A stretch of DNA of 64,000 nt. Source: Fragum whitleyi. Lineage: Eukaryota; Mollusca; Bivalvia; Cardiida; Cardiidae. Position 1 is the stretch's first letter, and every line of letters starts with the position of its first letter. The stretch covers positions 21,182,449 through 21,246,448 of the forward strand of contig OX411546.1 of NCBI GenBank assembly GCA_948146395.1, read 5' to 3'. Of the stretch, positions 28,501 to 43,500 are shown piece by piece. The notes beneath the pieces are model-generated. The model did no database searches and was not told where the DNA came from. It saw only the letters and a list, made by a program, of their open reading frames with translations. The position numbers and the translations under genes are program-made.

Positions 28501-31500
28501 AATAAAAAAAGATCTTAAATGAAAGAGGTGAGACTGAAGAAAAAAAACATCATGTGAAGCAAACTTTGATACCTTGTTGATTACTCACAGCTTAATTATA
28601 AACATTTTGTCTTCCACAAGAAGGAAAACATTTGTTAAAAAAGGCACTAGTGACAAGCATCTAGTGTTTTACTGTGAAAAAAATGAACATTCCTCAAAAC
28701 AATTTTTAAGCCTTTGAGTAAGCAATTAAATAGGAAACTATACTACTCTGTCATTTCAAGGTGTAAGCAGAAAACTATTGCAAGTGCAAATATATGCTAC
28801 TTATAAAGTTGTTGTATTTATTCATTCCAATCTTGACATCTATACAAAGCCAATTTACCTTTATATTTCAGCTCCCCATTTACAGACCGAATATCCAGTA
28901 TAGACTTCACAGTCAGTGTGAATGATGATCGGGTAAGTATTTTTAATTGCAATATTAATAAGACAAAGAAGAAATATCAGCGTAGGCATCTTTAACACTT
29001 TACTAGGAGTAAATGATCTTAAAAATAATCAAGATGAAAAATAATGTTACACAATTATGGTATTATAGCTTTCAATGGCACAGCTGCCTTCATCAGTTGA
29101 AATCTGTGATTTTGAAATTATTTTCTAACAAAGAGAATGATGAAAGGGGCGTAAAACTCCCAAGAAATAAATCAACCTAATGCAGAGATTTTTGTGTTCG
29201 TTTACACAATTTAAACAAAAAATAAAAAGTGATATTTCTGAATATAATGATGAATGCCTTACTGTGAAAAACAATGATTATTCTTCCAAATACTTAAAAA
29301 AAACTGAACAAAAAATTGTAATCATATGTATATCTTAAAAAAAGGAAAAAAATGTTTACCCAGATTCCTTGAAAATAAAAGCAAGCTTAATCTAAAAAAT
29401 GATAAAACTTTTACATACATTTCACAATATATGACATAGATTTTTGCTCATAGTCTCATTAGATAGGAAAATTGAAAATCAGGTTTAAATGTAAAGAACA
29501 GCATTATTCAGATATAAGGTCTTATAATTTAAGCACTTCCCTTTTAGAGAGCAAATGCGTCGATGTTTGAACAAACATGTAATGAAAGGTTACAGCCTCT
29601 AGACGACAGTGATGAAGATATCTGGGAGGAGAAAGAGATCACCTTCTCACCGTCCAGTACACAAAATAAACGCTCAGAGTAAGTCTATACCCAGTATACA
29701 AAATAAACGATCAGAGTAAGTCTATATCCAGTACAAAAAAAATAACTGATCAGAGTAAATCTATATCCATTACACAAAATAAAAGCTCCGAGTAAGTCTA
29801 TATCCATTTCACGAAATAAACGCTCGGAGTAAGTCTAAATCCAGTACTCAACAGAGATGCTCAGAGTAAGTCTATATCCAGTACACAAAATAAACAATCA
29901 GAGTTAGTCTATATCCAGTACACAAAATAAATGATCAGAGTAAGTCTATATCCAGTGCTCAAAATAAGCAATCAGAGTAAGTCTATATCCAGTGCTCAAA
30001 ATAAGCAATCAGAGTAAGTCTATATCCAGTGCTCAAAATAAGCAATCAGAGTAAGTCTATATCCAGTGCTCAAAATAAGCAATCAGAGTAAGTCTATATC
30101 CAGTGCTCAAAATAAGCAATCAGAGTAAGTCTATATCCAGTGCTCAAAATAAATGATCAGAGTTAGTCTATATCCAGTGCTCAAAATAAGCAATCAGAGT
30201 AAGTCTATATCCAGTGCTCAAAATAAGCAATCAGAGTTAGTCTATATCCAGTGCTCAAAATAAACAATCAGAGTAAGTCTATATCCAGTGCTCAAAATAA
30301 GCAATCAGAGTAAGTCTATATCCAGTGCTCAAAATAAGCAATCAGAGTAAGTCTATATCCAGTGCTCAAAATAAGCGATCAGAGTAAGTCTAGCTAGTAC
30401 TGGAATTGGATACTGTAACAAAAGCTATACTGCAATATACATGCACTGCAATTTCTTGGCATTGAACCATAATAAGTTAATTCTAGTGGTGTATTTCATG
30501 CTAAGTGCATTTTGATTGGCTTAAAAATGGTTTCATTACACATTGAAAACAATTTTGAGTATGCAGCCATTTTGTAAGTTTCCACGTAAAGTAGTCCCCA
30601 AAACCTATCTTATTATTGTAAAATATGGATTAAAAGACTACTAATTTACGCAGTACATGTAATGCTATGTGCAAAAAATATTGTGTCTCTAACCTTTGCT
30701 TTGCATTAACTTTTCATTAAGCCACCAAAAATAGAAAATATCAAGTTCTCCATGAATATTGACTTAGCGAATAAACACACATAGCTGATTACAGACAAAT
30801 TATCTAACGATTGAATCGAAATACAGTCCACCTACATTTAGCAAGCACTATTGGGACAGGGTACGTGATTTCTTGTGATGCTAAATAAGAGCTCCACCTT
30901 TTTCCGTCCAATTTCAGTCGTTTACCGGTTAGTGGCTACAGTGACACGGGTAGAAATAGTAACGATAGTGAAGATAGTACGGACAGTGAAGACGAATTGG
31001 AGTCTCCGAAAAAAATTGTTCAGGCCGCACCTTCAGGGGAGAGAATGGACGTGGATTCAAATGAAGGTGAGAAGTATTGTATATTAAGGTTCATGTAAAG
31101 TGTTTGAGACCCAATTTTAGGGCGCTTCATTAGCAAAGAAAAAGCACTATGTCCAGGTATATTGAATATCAAAATGAAGCTATTTTAAGCACAAGCAGTT
31201 GAGCAACATAAGACCACCAAAGCCATAGCGGTAAAGCTAAAACATTGTGGAAAAGGGTCATTTTGTACAGAACAAGCAACTGCATGACGGTTGGATAAAA
31301 TTGGCTCATATCTTAACAAAGTACAGTCTAAAGTACTACCCAGGTAGTACTACAACCTAAGATATAAAACTCGGTCTCAAAAAGCTCTTTTGAAACAATC
31401 ATTTCCCATTTATTTTGTCAACATACTTGTCAAACCGGGTTGGTCTGTTTTCAAAATAGACATTAGGTATGGTGCAACAGCACACCATAATATCTTGAAA

Positions 31501-34500
31501 TATTTTCTGCAATTTATTTTAAATTACAGTTTTTGAATTCAATGATCTATGATAAATTACTATATATTTATTATTCAGTGAAATAGAAATTGATATATTG
31601 CGAAACAACCTTACAGGTATATAAACTATTAATGTCCATTAATGTTATGATAACACACCATACCTTAAAAAGATCTACACGTTCTCAAAATTAGAATGAC
31701 ATATACGACATATGTGTTTATAAAATAAGTCAAAATAAATTCCTTGCATAACTACGTTTTGGGCTCGAGTTTTATACCAACGTTTGTAGTACTACCTGGG
31801 TAGTACTTTAGTCTGTACTTTGTTCAAATATGGGCCAATTTTATCCAACAGTCATGCAGTTGCTTGTTCTGTACAAAATGACCTTTTTCCACAACGTTTT
31901 GTCTATACCGCTATAGTTATGACAGTCTTGTGTTGCTTTACTGCTTATGCTCATGAATAGCTTCATTTTGATATATAATATACCTGGACATACTGTTTTT
32001 TCTTTGCAAATGAAGTGTTTTAAAGTTGGGCCTCAAACACTTTACATGAACCTTAATACACATAAAACTCTTGCGTGATCCGTTGTATTAATATCAGGCT
32101 TTTCAATCTAACATTATGCTGAAAGCAAAACTATACCAAATAGCTGACCATTAGCAGGGATACGGAAATACAGAATTTCTCCACTTGTCCACGGACTAGG
32201 AAAAGATGATTTTCTACTTGTCTCATATCAAAAATCACAAGACATCAAAAAAGAAAACCAATCAATTTTGAGAAACTTTGTTTTTAAAGAAGAAAATGCT
32301 GGACTCTAGTATTTTCTTCATTTAAAACAATGTTTTCTAACCTTTGATATTAACATTATGAAAATCAATCTCTTAGATCTGTTAAGTACCATTCTGATAT
32401 TTGTCCTGGTTTTAACTTGTCCACAGAAAAGTGGTATAGAAAAAAATTACTTGTCCTTAGGTAAAAATCAAGTGTCGGACAAGTTAGCAGGGTTTTCCCT
32501 CTATGTTCAAAACTGGGGGTCATTTTGTCACATTATGACCCCCTTTAAACTAGATAAAGAATGTTTCTTCGACAATTATTGGGGGTCATTTAAAAAAAAA
32601 GGGGGGGGGTCCAAATTCAAAGAAACAGGGGGTCAGGGAAAACCCTGAGTTAGGTATGGGAATTCCATACCCCTGCAATTAGGCACCTGCAGACTATGCT
32701 CTAATTTGCAAATCTTTCCAGATAAAGAATGTGATTTCATTTCAAAAAGAAAATATCATCATCTGTCAATTGAATCTTGTAGATTAGACGTAACAGACTC
32801 AAATTAACAGGGCTCTCTCTGTTTGAAGCCTGAATTTGTAGGTTATGTCATTAAAAAACAAGCTAAGGCATCAGTTTTGTCAACAAAAATCAGAGAATAT
32901 TATATATATTCTCCAAAATGAATCTTTGTACTGTTTAATACATGATTGCTGAATGATGTGAAAAGTATTTCATATGTAAAACACATACAAATACAATGTT
33001 AGACATTGTTAATAACTATTGTATATTTATAGCTTGGGTTGCCAATTTTGAGAATCCACCAGATGTAGGACATATTGCCATGGATACGTCACCCTGGGAT
33101 AACGAAGCACAGCCTAAAGAAACCACATCAGAAAAGTGGGCAGAGTTCACAAATAAAGTGTCGCAAGATGAAATGAAAGATAATTGGGCAGATTTTAGCA
33201 ATTTCTCAGATTTAAAAGAGTAAGTTATTTCATTTTCTCTCTTACATGGGTCTTTGAACAATTCTTATGAAAACCAAAAAGGTTTTGTTAGACAAATATT
33301 GAATAAATTATGTATGTAAATAATATTCTTCAGAGATTTGAAAAGGGCCAGCGATGACAGTTTCAGTTAAATTTAAAACTCTAAACCCTTTATTGTGGAT
33401 ACACACTAGAACTTTCTCAACATGACAACTCCAGTTTGTACCTATAATATTTGGTTTAATATAGAGAGCTACAGATGGAGGGGATGTTTTAGATTTAAGA
33501 TCAAATTAACTTATAATAACAATACAGCCCTATGTTTTTTGGCACTCTTTGGAATTGTCTCATCAAGAAAATTCAAGTGGGTACGCACATTTTACGGTTT
33601 CATTGAGAAATACAGAGTTACAATTCAGGGGTTGAAAATTCCACTCGCCCGCTCGAATTTGCGAGTAGAAATTGCCAGAGGGCGAGTAGAATTTTGCGTG
33701 AGCTAGTCCGACGGGCGAGTACAAATCTAGGCTTTCAATCATGCAAGGAAAAGCTCATATTTAAACAAATGACTATTGCAATGTAGCATCGTAGTCGCAG
33801 TTAATATTTCCCGATTTCCAACGGCTTCTAAATTGCAGATTGTCTTTAAAAAAAAAAATGTTCTGACGCTGAGAGTCGTAAACTGGAAGAGCCGAAATAA
33901 AAAGGGCGAGTTGAAATTTATGGTTACTAATCCTACAGGACTAGTTGGGTTTTTGAGATTTTTCAACCCCTGCAATTGGAGTTCAACCCCCTCTAATCTG
34001 TACCACTGTAAATTACTGAGCAATGAAACTAGTTACCATGAAAAATCTTTCTTTGACACTAGTTTGTTATCCTAATGTTTCAGTGTGAAATCAGAGCCTA
34101 GAAGTAGTTCCCCAGTAGCAATGGACACAACAGAACCGACACCTAGCTCAAGAACAAATGCCTATTGTAAATATGACTTTTTCTTTAATGCTTTTTCGAA
34201 GGTTTATCGAAATAACGGTAGATTATCACTTGATAATCTCACCGCAAAAGCAGTGACATTATCAAAAACTTATACCCTGCTTTTGTGCATTTCATCCTAT
34301 CTGACGTCATCTATGCGGGGCGAAATAAGTGACATCTCAATGAATGTTGCATAGCAATCACATGCAAAAGGACGCACTTTACGAAAATATAAGCTAGAAA
34401 TTTCAAACTTTGTCTCATTTTTGCAGTAAAGAAATAGAATGATCGCCAGCTAGAGATTCTGGCTAAGCAGTAGTGTTGGGCAATTGATTTCAAATCACAA

Positions 34501-37500
34501 TTAATAATTGGTTTTTAGTTGGCAGAGTAAATCAAGTAATGATGAATTGTACAGTTGTTTTTGAAATTAATACAGCCGTTATGCTCAAGCGACCAAGGCA
34601 ATTAAGTAACCAATTTTTAGCTCCACTGGCCGAAAGGCCAGCGGGCTATTGTCATATTATGGGAAGTCTCAAAATTCCATTCCTTGCATAAAAATATCAT
34701 GGCTAGGAGATTGTATTATTCTAAAGAATATTGTAAACTAATCAATGGAATTATCTCATTGAGACAATTCTAATAATGAGTTTATACAACTTAAGATTTT
34801 TTACGATTTTGCTATAATGTACATATCCAATGTAAAGGAAGTGTGTATTACAAGAGAAGGTCTTTTTCAAGACCACTTTTTATTCTTCCCATTTGTGGTC
34901 ACTAAATGCAAGCTTTACTGTACATTCATAAAATGGACTAAGTGTATATTTCAGTGGCAGATAGTAAAGAAGACGCACCAACACAAGGTCAACAACAATC
35001 AGATATAAAACTAGAGAGTATAGATTCAACAAGTAGTAGTGTAGATATAACATCTAGTGACAATAGAGACACTGAAAACAGTGATACACAACAAAATATG
35101 GACAATTCTAATTCAGTCGTGAGCTCGTCACAACTGTCCTCCAGTGATACCGGTGGTCAAACGAACGCAGTGGTTAACAGCCAATCACAATCTGTTATAG
35201 TATCCGAGGCTGACTCGTCTACTTCACCGGAAGAATCGAGGTAACTATCTTGGTTTCTTTGAAAACGGATTTGAATATTGAGGGGTCAATGCAGATTTAT
35301 TGTATATCAAGGGCTGAACCGGACACTGTTGCTAGTGCCTATTTTTTTATTGCAACTTTAAACAGTATTGTATTGAGAGTAATATTTGGGGTGTGCCTGG
35401 GATTCTAAAACTGTTCTCACTCCTTAAAGCAGAATTTTTCAAATTGAAATTAAAGCTGTGACTCTGTAATAATACCATAATCAATATATCAAAGTAGCGT
35501 TAAACACAATACAAACTAAGTGTGAAGTAATGCTTTCTGAAATTGTGAGTAAATCAGAGGAACAGATAAGAGGCGGTATTTACAGTCTAAAATCTTAATT
35601 TCTCATTTAAAACCTATGTGGTGGGTACTCATTGTTATCGTCTCAATGAGACGATAATGAGTACCCACAAATCATGATTTTAGCAATAAATGTTGAAATG
35701 ATTTTATTTGAAATCCAAAATACTCTATCTGTACCTCTGGTAAATACCTTCTCAAAAACATTAATATCAATTCTTTCTGGTTTCAGCTTGGATGACAAAC
35801 CTCCAACCCCTCCTTCCAATCCTCCACCAGACGATGACGGCGACGTACCAGAGTCCCCACGTAGTCCGAGCTCTTCCAAACCAGACTGTGATCCCACTAG
35901 TCCCTCCCAGGGGGACACGCAAGCCCAGGGTGATGGGTAGGTATTGTCTAGACACCTAGCGCGTAGTAGACATATTATCACATTCCCACATAGACACACA
36001 TTACAAATATCATCACAGATAGAATACAAAGTAGGGAGGGATATGCAAAGTCAGAGCAAGCCTTAATTATACCATATATTGTCTTATCAGCTTTATTCTG
36101 AAATTTTGTAGCTATGGCCTGAACAAGTTATAGTTACAAGAATTTAGAATAACTCTTAACCCTTGTCATGCTGAATAAATTTTCATCAAAATGAAAGGGC
36201 AAAAAGCACTGAAAGTACCAACTGTAGGTCAATTTAAATTTGAAAACTAAATCTATTGACAATTTTGATTTGAAAGTGAAAAACAGGCGGTGTAGACTAA
36301 CATTAGACTACATACGTGCAGGCTGATGATTGTCTATTCTTGCCAAAGTAGGAATTTTTCTGGTTCAGCATGACAAGGGTTAAGATGAACATTTATTCTG
36401 AATACAGACAGGTATCATAGCAATCAATTCTACATGCATGACAAGGTGTTATCACATATGTATGCTCTGTGTTGTACTATATACTAAAAAAGTTTACTAA
36501 AATGCAGGAGTGATATTGACTTCAAAGTTTCCTTATTTCATTATGTTGTTAGTATCTAGAACTGCCTCAACGATTGTACAAACAACGATAGACTAGGAAA
36601 GGATGTGTTGGTTGTACTGGTGAGAGAAATACCAGGAAACCATTGTTAGGTGCTCCAGCTTCTGCAATATACCTGCAAAAATGTTGAAAGCGGCGTTGAA
36701 CTCCATTCAATCAATCAACCAATAACAATTGGTTGAGAGGAGAAAAACAAGGTTTAAGATTATCTTAACTCTCTCTTATACATACATGGAGCTATCAGAA
36801 TAATTTAGGTTGACAAAGAATGTCTATAAATTAGGTTTGCCTTAGTGTAGTATGTCTTTTTCGGTTAATTTCAAAGTAGAGAAATTTGATTGTTTTGAAG
36901 GCTTACTAATATAATTGCATGAAAGTTAATTTGCCTTGCAAAGAAAAAAGATTAAGCATCTTTTAGAATGAATGGTGTGTCTGCAAAATTGATATGAATA
37001 TGAGACTTGTCACTCAAGAAGGGACTATCTGGGAACTCCATAGAATACTTATTTGGAAAAGAGATTGATTCTGGTAAGGTCAACCAGAAGTCACAATTCA
37101 ATTTTTTAACAGGAAGATAGATTGATCATCCTAGATTCGGAAAATTAATAAAGTGTGAAAAATTTTGACCCCACGCAATCTGACTAGGGTTGACACTTTA
37201 TACACTACCAAAATGGTCCCTTTGTGTGTGACAGTTCACATATATCTAATCAAAAGAAAATGTAGAAGTAAATGTTTTAACATGTCATTTCAAACATACA
37301 AGGTCATATTAATGTTGCTATGTTAGCTTTATTGACATATTTAAGACATTTTGGGGGAGGGGGGAGGGGGGTTGGATATGTTTTGGGATATAAACCCATT
37401 TACCTAAAATATGAACAAAAAGTCAAACTCATAGTTATAATTACATCCAATACAATCTTATGTTCCAGTCCTACATAAAATTAGACTTGAAACATGTGAT

Positions 37501-40500
37501 TATTAGGGATGTGGAAATACACATTTTCACCACTTGTCCCTGGACAAGTTAAATTAAATTTTGTACTTGTCCAGGATTAAAATGAACTTGTCCACAAAAA
37601 AAGAATATATAAATTTGGAGAAAACATTGTTTTAAAGGAAGAAAATGCCTTGTCTTCATTAAAGACAATGTTATTTACCCTTTGATGTAAACAATAAGAC
37701 TCTCACCAATGGGTTGATAATCGTAGACCTATGTGAGATAGCGGCTGGAGGCTAGGAAAGAATGTGGTGGTTGTACTGGTGATAGAAATACCAGGAATCC
37801 ATTGTTAGGTACTCCAGCCGCCGCGATATAACGGAAATAATGTTGAAAGCGGCGTTAAACTCCATTCAATCAATCAATAAACAATAAGATAATTAATCGC
37901 CTCTATTTGGTACCATTTCAAGATTTACACTGGTATTTAATTGTCCATGAATAAATGGCTATAAGCCTATGTCAGATAAGTCCGGCATAAGTTATTAACT
38001 CCCCTGATTATAGTAGAATTGTTCATTGTGAACTTGAGCATGCAATTTATCACAGATTGCATTAATTTGAGGAAAATGTCCAGTGCTAAGAGATTACGAT
38101 GAATATCTCAAACGAAATATTGTAACGAGTGAATGATTGATTGTGCAACACAAAGGCCAAGGACACAAAAAATAATTCTCAATGACTCTTTCAGTGTTTT
38201 AGTAATGATAAAAGGGTAATGCATAACTTAATATATCCTTTTTTGGTGGCTAATTTTGACATCTTTTATAATTGTTTTCTTCACTTCCTACATGTATTTT
38301 CCTAGAATATTTGTGGGTAGTCTTTTGGTTTGGGGGAGCTGCTCTTTGTTGCTTAAGTCATAAGTGACCTGTTGTGCGAAAAGGGACCATATGGGAAGTG
38401 TGTGAAGTGTTGATTCTAGTCAGACTGCAGATGCTGTGCAGACTGACTAGGGTCGAAACTTTTCACACTTTACTTATTTTCTGAAACTTTAATTATGAAT
38501 CTACCTACCTATGAAAGAACTTTTGAAATGCAACCTCTGGTTGGCCTGTACTAAAGCCAATCTGTTTTTCAAACATTTATTTTACGGAGTTCCCAGATGG
38601 TCTCTTTTTCTATGATGGGTCACATTTTCTAAATACCATAGACCTTGTATATACCGATCTGGTTAAGTAAGGTGGATTTCAAGCTCAATATCTTCTTAAT
38701 GTAAGCTAGTGTCATATTGATGCACCTATGCGTCGGTAATGGATTGCCGGTGTCTTTTTGTGGAATTAATTATAAAATCTACCCTGTAAACATCACATGA
38801 ATATGGATGTATGTTAGAGGTTTTCTGTATAAAAAAAAGAGGGACATTTTGAGCTTTTCTATTGCTTTAAACCAAGCCAGGGCTACCTGTAACATGTCTT
38901 ATCAAATTACTATTTTCTTCCCTTATAATCCCTTATAATTACTGGCAATTTCCTTACTGTTAATTTCTCCAGAGATTTTTAGAAAAAAAGAAGTTCTGTC
39001 AAATTTCAAGATTGAAAATAAAGAAAAAAATCTATTGAACTTGAGATTTTGCAAATTTTGTTGAAATATTTTTCTCCTTTTTTGCACATGAACAGCAGAC
39101 AGCTTGTAATTCCTTGTTTATCACTTAACTAGTCTTCTCTTTATAAGCTAATAGTATGTTTTTATCTAAACAATAACATATATCCCTGGCATTTGTGTTG
39201 CAATTTCATTATCTTTTATTATGTTTTGTCTTTCACGTAAGCACCAAATTCTATAGTCCTTTGAAATGTAAGTTTCCATACATATGATTCGTCTAAGTTC
39301 AAAAGTACAGGTTTACAAGAGTAAACAATGGAAAAAAATATGACAAAAAGCACAAGTATTCTGTACAATTCCTGGCAAAGTCTTTTAATATGGGGTTGAT
39401 GTATATCACAAATGAAATTGCTTCCTCTAACATGGTCAGGGAATGACACTAACACCAGTCCTTGGGCCCGAGACCTGTGAATTTTAGGGAGGACTGGTAG
39501 ATAAAAACCATGCTGCAGGTCCTTCTGGCCTGTAGTTAATGGCAGCACCTATATAGTAAAAGTCTCCGTCCGTACGTCCTTCTGTCACTTAACTTGTCTG
39601 GAGCATGTCTCCTAAAGTATAAAAGCTCTCAACTTGAAACTTATAGGTGGATAGATCTCATGGAGGAGAAGTGCAATGCACAAGAAATACAACTCCTGCT
39701 TGCATAATTTTGGAGTTATTGCCCTTTGATTAGGCTTCTGTTTACTATCAAGCTTTGATGGCGGGGGATGGCCATGTCCAACATGGCTCTTGTAAAATCT
39801 GCAGTTTGATTGATATTAACATATTCTTCCTCTTTCAGGCTTTGTCAGATTTTGTAAAAGTGAAGATTTGTGCTAACTGTAACATAATTAGAATTTAGAT
39901 CTAATCATATATGGACACAATTCCCGTTTACTCTGATTTTAAGGTATAGCACAATATTGCATGAGGGGAGTTCACAAGATGAAAGGGAAGAACAGCCAGA
40001 TCTAAGTGATAATTTTAAGTGAGTGCACTCATCACCAACCTTTATACCTCACTTTTCTCACCTCTTTACCTCTTATATATTGTGTAGTGTTTACCTTGTA
40101 TTTGGATAAGGGGAAAAAACTTGGGGATCCAACTTTTTCTCTTGTGTATCGTCATTGAGTGATAAAACATTTCTTTGAAAAAATGTGGAATTCTTACTAA
40201 GAAAATCTAGTTGTCTTCTTTTCTCAACCATTTTCCTTTTCATACAGCTAGAGGTTGTGGACCTGTAATAGTTCGGCAACATTTTGGAACTCGTGACCTT
40301 TCACAATGTTGACCGAGGTTTCCTAATGAAAATCTTTAGGAAACATCCGTTAACACTTCATACATGTTGCGGAACTATTACTGAACCACTACCTAAACAG
40401 CTTGACCTCAGACTTTTTATGGTTGAATCTGATCTTGTGTATATATAAGTTGTTATGAATAACAACTTATTAATATAATCTCTTATGTGAATACATTTAT

Positions 40501-43500
40501 TTAAATTTAACCAATGGGTTGATAATCGTAGACCTATGTGAGATAGTAGCTGGAGGCTGGGAAAGGATGTGATGGTTGTACTGGTGAGAGAAATACCAGG
40601 AATCCATTGCTAGGTGCTCCAGCCGCTGCAACACAACTGGAAAATGTTGAAAGCAGGGTTAAACTCCATTCAATCAATCAATATTTTAATTCAAAATTTG
40701 AAAAAGTTGAGCTTGAGAAATGATTTAAAATATATAACCTCAGGCCCAGGTCTTTTGTCAGTGGTATTGAATGTTTACCTTTTGATTTGGGACCAGTCAG
40801 ACAGACCTAAGATCAGCAATACAGATAAGCGGAAAGAAAGCTTGTCTAAAACATTTATTTCCCCATAGAACCCCTATGCTGTGGGTACTCATTTGAATCA
40901 TTTTGACAAGACAATTCCATTGAGTACCCACAAAATAGGATTTATTCAATTAAGGATGAAGTAATCTTAATTGAAATCCAAAATTCCCCCTCGAATGAGT
41001 GTCAAATCACTTATTGATGTTTTAGAGTATTCAATGTTTGAATTCATAAGTATTAGATGATACCATTGAGTGATTAAAAGTTGGATCCCACCAAAATAAT
41101 TGAATTAACACTATTATATACTTCACTTTGTTCACAGTTCAAAGAATTTGATAATGTATATATGTTTTTCTGAAACTTGAGTTGAGAAAAGATACATGTA
41201 CGAGGGATGATCCAGAAGTTTGTAAAATGTGCTAATAACTTTCGCATTTCTGGCTTGTTCAGTATATAATTTGGTGAATGTGCAGTTTAGTAACTGCGTA
41301 GTTCATAAATAGTATTATTTTTGCAGAATTATCATTAGCGACCTATGGATACGTTACCATAGTAACACATGTATGCTAAGGCGGGGGAGCGTGAAAAAAT
41401 ATTGAAAATCTGTTAAATTAACCTAGTTTTCTGTAAGTTTTCTGAAGCTGTAGTTGAAAATCCTTGGCTTAATTAAATAAGATGCTAATAGAAAATTATT
41501 TGTTATATTTTAAAGCTTGTTGGGAGACTTTTACGGACACAGAATGTTTTAAAAACACAGACTATTCGATTAAAAATGACAAGACGTCAAAACCGAAATA
41601 TGAATGCCGTTTATTTTTCGATTTTTTTTTCGTGATCTATGTTATTCACCAACCCAAACATTTCAGATGTTTTAGAAAAATGATAAAAATGTATAGAAGA
41701 GAATTTTTCGTAAGGCTATTCTGGATATTAAAAGAGGACCAGGTTTCGTAGAAGGATTTAGGATGGTGTAATTGAGTTTGAACGAACGAACTTATTCCAA
41801 TGATTCTCATTATTTTCCAAAATAATAGGCCCTGTATCTGGATCTCAGCTTTACTAGAAATGCCATGCATATAGAAATTTTAAAGTAATTTGGTTCCACA
41901 TGTTATGAGGATAATTTCTGTAAGTTGGTGTATCAGGCACAGAAAGGAATAAGAGTTAGCAGAGGCTATGTAGAAGAGAGTTAATCATGACGTCGCATTT
42001 GACGTTCTTGCTCCCCCGCCTACATGCAGGGTCTCTTTCTTGATCTATACCCTTTACAGCCGCTATTGAGTGTAAGCATATATGATGTATTAAAAGACTG
42101 TATAATTTTTATTTTGAAAGTAAGCTTTTCTGTGGATTTATATCCTCATTATACGAACTTTTGGATCAACCCTCGTATATCCAACTTGGAAAAATATACT
42201 GATAGGAAAATCATGACTTAATTGTTATTATGGTGTATGCATGTTTACTAAAAGTCGGTGAATCTGATAAGAGTTTGCATCAAGGTGCTCAAGCCGCTGC
42301 AATGTAGCAAAGATTGTTGACAGCGGCATAAAACCCCTTTTAAATGAATAATTAGCATTGATTATGTAGAGGCATTTTAAGTTGTTATAGAAACAAGGGT
42401 GTTGTGTCTTATCACTTATCTCAGAATTCAATTAAAAAAAAAAATTAAGACACAAAAGAAACAACAACAACAGTTGAATAAAGAAGGTTTAGGTCTAAGC
42501 TAGTTAGCCTCACACATCAATGAGATTTGGGGCAGATTGTTTTACCAGTGTCCACCTGTCTGTCTGCCAGTCTGTCTTTTTGTCTGCGAAAACTAACAAA
42601 AAAACTAAGCATTGCCAAATCGAGGGGTCAGTGCAATACTATTGTAAGTGCCTATGAATGTATAGGCACTTACAATAGTGTTGCGCTAACCCCTCGAAAT
42701 ACTAAGAGCCTATTTGAGATACAATTCTGATCTTTGGCATGATGGTAGATTTCATTGATTTGCAATTGATAATACAAAGGCCAAGGTAATCTGACAAAGT
42801 CAAGGTCATCTATCAAGGTCAAACTTTTGAATAAATTGCTGTTATGGGGGGGGCATTATAGTTACACAAATACAGTAAAACTTGTGTTAAGCGAACATTT
42901 AGGGGACCACCTAAAAGCGGTCGTTAATTGGAATGGTTACTTAATACAAAATATCATTAGAAAATGTGACAGTTCATTTTGATGGTAGTAATAGATTGTC
43001 AGTCAAGTCATACTTAATTCTATGATGTTCTAACCCATTAGAATCGTCTTATTGAGACGATTCTAATTGGCTCCAACAACATAAGATTCAATAATAACCA
43101 ATATTTCATTAAGAATGTCCTCTTTTTCAGAGATTTTGCGTGAAGGGACTTTTTTGGTGGTCGCTTAATAAAATTGGTCGCTTAATAGAACTGGTTGCTA
43201 GAGCAATATGGACTGTACATCTTATTAGTGTCTGCTTGTGCAGGAGTTTTGTGTCGTTGCTAAGTTATCTTTAGCACTCTAATTGGTTATTTTGGGAAAT
43301 TTTTTGATATTCATTTTCTTCTAGTTGACCTTCTTTAATTAGGGTAATCCTTCCTATAATATTCTAACTTGGGCAGACAGTATAGTCTGAGATTAGCCTA
43401 CACATATATGCAATCTGGTCTTAGCTTGAACTAAATTATTGTGACAAAAATTTGCATGAACTGGGTCAAAAAAAAAAATATAAATTTTAACAGGTTAATA

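Noticed and set aside
29679..30390. CRISPR-like regular repeat array
   Set aside because: The repeats are contiguous 37-bp units with no unique spacers and derive from the exon 18/intron 18 junction in a eukaryotic gene.
33739..34075. Overlapping ~95-codon frames on both strands
   Set aside because: They fall across a hAT-like MITE and intron 20, overlap each other, and show no conserved motif.
41482..41751. 89-codon open frame inside the mariner-ended element
   Set aside because: AT-rich, with Phe/Lys/Tyr-heavy composition and no transposase motif; consistent with chance.
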